Assembly (NCBI GenBank): GCA_020350865.1
Contig: CP070726.1
Coordinates: 937,829 to 946,556 of the forward strand
Direction of reading: 5' to 3'
DNA: 8,728 nucleotides
DNA from: Thermoplasmata archaeon
GTDB taxonomy: Archaea; Thermoplasmatota; Thermoplasmata; GCA-020350865
Of this stretch, positions 6,419-8,728 are shown piece after piece. The position numbers were made by a program, and so were the translations under genes. The stretch's first letter is position 1; each line of letters starts with the position of its first letter. A model generated the notes under the pieces. It saw only the letters and a list, made by a program, of their open reading frames with translations. It had not been told where the DNA came from and ran no database searches.

Positions 6419-7758
6419 TGCTGTTCAAGAAGCGCTCGAAAAAGGAGGCCGGGCCCCTTATCCGCCATTACCTCCCCGAGGGGGAGCTGGGAGCGCACAG
6501 GTTTCATCTGAGGTCCGATACGGGAAAAGACGGTGTGCTGATAGTGGACTCCTCGAAGCTGATATACCTCAACGGCACCGCCCTATCATACACGCGATTC
6601 TACCTGGAGGGACTTTCGGATGACGAGGTTGTCAAGCATATGAGGTCCCTTTACAGGGGCGCCACAAGGGAGAAGATGAAGGATGATTTCAAGGCATTCA
6701 AGAGGAATTTTATAGGGCTCATCAACGAGGATGAAAAGGTCACGGGCAGCATCGGCATCCAGCCCATTAGCAACGGGAAGATGGTGCTCTCTTCCCCCTA
6801 CCGCATGGACCTGGCAATAACATACCGCTGCCAGAACAAGTGCGGCCACTGCTACAACGAGCCTGAAAGAATCAAGAAGGAGTTAACGACGCAGGACTGG
6901 AAGAAGATATTGGACAGGCTGTGGGATGCGGGTGTCCCACATGTGGTGTTCACGGGAGGGGAGCCAACCTTAAGGGATGATCTCCCGGAGCTCATTGCCT
7001 ATGCCGAGGCCAAGGGCCAGATTACGGGATTGATTACCAACGGGAGAAAGCTCGCAGACAAGGGCTATCTGGATGGTCTGGTTCAAGCGGGCCTTGATCA
7101 CGTGCAGATAACAGTGGAATCCTTCAATCCCGAAACCCATGATGAGATAGTCGGTTTCGAAGGGGCCAGGCAGGAGACGGTATCGGGCCTTAAAAACGCG
7201 GTGTCAGCGGACCTTTACCTGGTGACTAACACCTCTGTTCTGCGCCGCAACATATCCGGGATTGGGGATACTATGAACTTCCTTGCGGGTTTAGGCCTCA
7301 GAAACACCGCCTTCAACGGTCTCATCAGGGCGGGCTTGGGAAAGGAGGCCGATGCAGTAACACTGGACGAACTGCAGCCCGTACTCGATGAGGCAATGAA
7401 CACGGCCCGGGAGAAGGGGATCTCCCTTATATGGTACACACCCACACCGTACTGCGAGCTCAATCCCGTGAACATGGGCCTGGGTATAAGACAGTGCACG
7501 GCGTGCATGATAAACCTGGCAGTGGAGCCAAACGGCGATGTGTTACCGTGTCAGAGTTACTACGAAACCCTCGGAAACATGCTTTCCGATGGCTGGGAGG
7601 ATATCTGGCACCATGAACTGTGCGAGAAGATCCGTTCCCGCAGTTACGCGCCGGACGGATGCTCATCCTGTGCACTTCTGGATGTCTGCGGGGGCGGCTG
7701 TCCCCTTTCCTGGGCTGCAGGGGATTACATGTGTATGGACAAGCTGTCCTCGGGTTGA
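6418..7758 (+). CDS. Radical SAM/SPASM peptide-modifying enzyme with N-terminal PqqD-like domain
   Basis: The 446-residue enzyme has three parts. Residues about 35-105 (LIVDSSKLIYLNGTALSY, then DEVVKHM) look like the PqqD-type RiPP recognition element that holds a leader or substrate peptide. Residues about 128-330 form the radical SAM core: CQNKCGHCY (C138, C142, C145) for the SAM cluster, and FTGGEPTLRDD with GGEP at 180-183. Residues about 346-439 form a SPASM domain with C346, C360, C363, C378 in VEPNGDVLPCQ, and CSSCALLDVCGGGC (C415, C418, C424, C428), binding auxiliary [4Fe-4S] clusters. PqqE, AlbA and sactipeptide enzymes share this plan. The start overlaps the previous stop (TGATG), so coupling with the Cys-Ala protein is tight. 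I recall archaeal family models for putative peptide-modifying radical SAM enzymes (names like Mhun_1560 and AF1577), but cannot verify membership. The exact reaction is unknown. Confidence 0.93.
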   Translation: MLFKKRSKKEAGPLIRHYLPEGELGAHRFHLRSDTGKDGVLIVDSSKLIYLNGTALSYTRFYLEGLSDDEVVKHMRSLYRGATREKMKDDFKAFKRNFIGLINEDEKVTGSIGIQPISNGKMVLSSPYRMDLAITYRCQNKCGHCYNEPERIKKELTTQDWKKILDRLWDAGVPHVVFTGGEPTLRDDLPELIAYAEAKGQITGLITNGRKLADKGYLDGLVQAGLDHVQITVESFNPETHDEIVGFEGARQETVSGLKNAVSADLYLVTNTSVLRRNISGIGDTMNFLAGLGLRNTAFNGLIRAGLGKEADAVTLDELQPVLDEAMNTAREKGISLIWYTPTPYCELNPVNMGLGIRQCTACMINLAVEPNGDVLPCQSYYETLGNMLSDGWEDIWHHELCEKIRSRSYAPDGCSSCALLDVCGGGCPLSWAAGDYMCMDKLSSG

Positions 7759-7765
7759 ACAGCAT

Positions 7766-8551
7766 TCAAACCATTGCCGCAGCATAGAAAACGGGTGTGA
7801 ACTGGAGTCTTGTCCCTTCCTCCATCGCTTCTTTTGCCTTCCCCTCCAAACGTGCGATTTCATCGGGCGGTGCGGCATTGGATGACCGGAGAAAATCCCA
7901 TTCGTCCCTGAATTCTGCACTGAGCTGTTCTAGGGACCAAACGGAATCCATGACCCCGATTCGCGCAGCCAATCCCGCTTCAGAGAAGTACTTGCGCAGT
8001 TTCCGCCCGCAGAACGGGTCGCCCCCGTCCCTTATGATGGAATCGGCAATACCCCCTCCCAGTCCCTCCAGTTCTGCGGGGTGGTCCACCCGGGCACCGT
8101 AATCGGGCTCGGCAAAACAGATGACCCACTGCGAGGAGAGGCGGTGCATTTCCTTCAGGGCAGCCACGGGATCAGAAAGCCACATCAGGGTGAAGGTGCA
8201 GTGCACCAGTTCGAATCCTCCGTCTTTAAAGGGTTGGAAATGCGCATCTGCCTGCACCGTCTCAAGGTCCCTGACCTTTGCGGATAGCAGCATCTTTCGG
8301 TCAACGTCCATGCCCACACCCCGGATGTTGTATTTTTCACTCAGCTCTTCCATAGAAAAACCGGGACCACAGCCGACATCCAGGGCGGTGCCGATTGCTT
8401 TGGCGCCCCCTACAATCTCCTCGAGAATCCATTCCCGGGAGGCTCTCAGCCATCGTTCCTGTCTTCTGAGCTGGGTTACCATGATGCTCCTTGAGACCAC
8501 GGCTCGGAAAGCAGGTGGGAGATAGATTATATTTTCGGAGTTTTCACCCAC
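7766..8551 (-). CDS. Class I SAM-dependent methyltransferase
   Basis: The 261-residue product has the Rossmann methyltransferase motifs: LDVGCGPG at 57-64 binds SAM, GMDVDRKML around 80-88 holds the acidic residue for the ribose, ADAHFQPFKDGGFELVHC at 101-118 corresponds to the UbiE-like motif II/III region, and ALKEMHRL at 131-138 follows. It belongs to the broad methyltransferase 11/25 group; the substrate cannot be told. The start is uncertain. GTG 8551 keeps an N-terminal segment (YLPPAFRAVVSRS) that looks coding, while ATG 8482 has a better Shine-Dalgarno (AAGGAG) and gives 238 residues. The gene is convergent with the radical SAM gene, with only seven bases between the stops, so it is not part of that operon. 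No terminator is evident between them. Confidence 0.9.
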   Translation of the reverse strand: MGENSENIIYLPPAFRAVVSRSIMVTQLRRQERWLRASREWILEEIVGGAKAIGTALDVGCGPGFSMEELSEKYNIRGVGMDVDRKMLLSAKVRDLETVQADAHFQPFKDGGFELVHCTFTLMWLSDPVAALKEMHRLSSQWVICFAEPDYGARVDHPAELEGLGGGIADSIIRDGGDPFCGRKLRKYFSEAGLAARIGVMDSVWSLEQLSAEFRDEWDFLRSSNAAPPDEIARLEGKAKEAMEEGTRLQFTPVFYAAAMV

Positions 8552-8560
8552 CCGAACAGG

Positions 8561-8568
8561 TAAAATAT
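8561..8568 (+). promoter_or_regulatory. TATA-like box for the right-edge membrane protein gene
   Basis: TAAAATAT lies with its centre about 25 bases before ATG 8590, predicting a leaderless transcript. The same AT-rich stretch on the other strand (GATATTTTA) may serve the divergent methyltransferase gene. Confidence 0.5.
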
Positions 8569-8589
8569 CAGAAATACCTACGACTTCTC

Positions 8590-8728
8590 ATGCTCGACTT
8601 CATCACGAGAATGATCCCGTCACTGGAAATTATACTCCTGGTCACACCCATAAGCATACCTGTCATCCTTGTCACGGCTTACATCTCAGGTCATCTTAAA
8701 ATGAACAGGGATATCAAGACCAACTACA
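8590..8728 (+). CDS. Putative small membrane protein, 3' end cut by window edge
   Basis: The frame is open from ATG 8590 to the window end (46 codons). The visible part begins MLDFITRMIP, followed by a strongly hydrophobic helix (about residues 12-33, EIILLVTPISIPVILVTAYI) and then a polar segment containing KMNRDIKTN. A TATA-like box about 25 bases upstream supports a leaderless start here. No family can be assigned from this fragment. Confidence 0.6.
   Translation, partial: MLDFITRMIPSLEIILLVTPISIPVILVTAYISGHLKMNRDIKTNY

Noticed and set aside
5986..6507. A minus-strand frame with an AQAHAQAQAQ stretch opposite the Cys-Ala tail.
   Set aside because: It is the antisense shadow of the repeat and of the DUF2207-like and radical SAM genes, with no start signal or recognisable domain.

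Overview
The window looks archaeal. Several genes have AT-rich TATA-like boxes about 25 bases before a start codon, which suggests leaderless transcripts. Transcripts end in plain poly-T tracts without hairpins. One gene is a presenilin/SPP-type (A22) membrane protease of the archaeal type. A euryarchaeon with roughly balanced GC content fits best, perhaps Thermoplasmatota/Methanomassiliicoccales-like, but the lineage is inference.

Layout. On the minus strand from the left edge there is a truncated PflX-type radical SAM protein (1-883), a 41-residue zinc-ribbon protein (1048-1173), a 75-residue NFU-type Fe-S scaffold (1334-1561), and a metallophosphoesterase (1686-2324) following an A22 protease that carries an inserted FG-GAP/VCBS-like domain (2339-4252). 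From a divergent promoter region at about 4253-4400, a tight plus-strand operon runs: a membrane-anchored zinc-ribbon protein (4401-4766), a DUF2207-like secreted/membrane protein ending in six Cys-Ala repeats plus GGGR (4760-6418), and a radical SAM/SPASM enzyme with an N-terminal PqqD-like domain (6418-7758). A class I methyltransferase lies convergently (7766-8551). A divergent membrane protein begins at 8590 and runs off the right edge.

Two things stand out. First, two genes can be read as intact proteins only if in-frame TAG codons are translated: two TAGs in the metallophosphoesterase (1965-1967, 1950-1952) and one in the DUF2207-like gene (5006-5008). There are no frameshifts, and conserved residues lie on both sides. 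All three interruptions are TAG, never TGA or TAA, which points to UAG decoding (pyrrolysine in known archaea). The required pyl genes are not in this window. Second, the Cys-Ala tail followed by an overlapping radical SAM/SPASM gene with a RiPP-recognition-like domain looks like a substrate-enzyme pair for peptide modification on a membrane protein. If both ideas hold, the modification substrate itself is made only by UAG read-through.

Three other genes appear to end in TAG (1048, 1334, 2339). Two of them have a TAA close behind, so UAG may be ambiguous rather than fully reassigned. There is no gene-free stretch over 300 bases.
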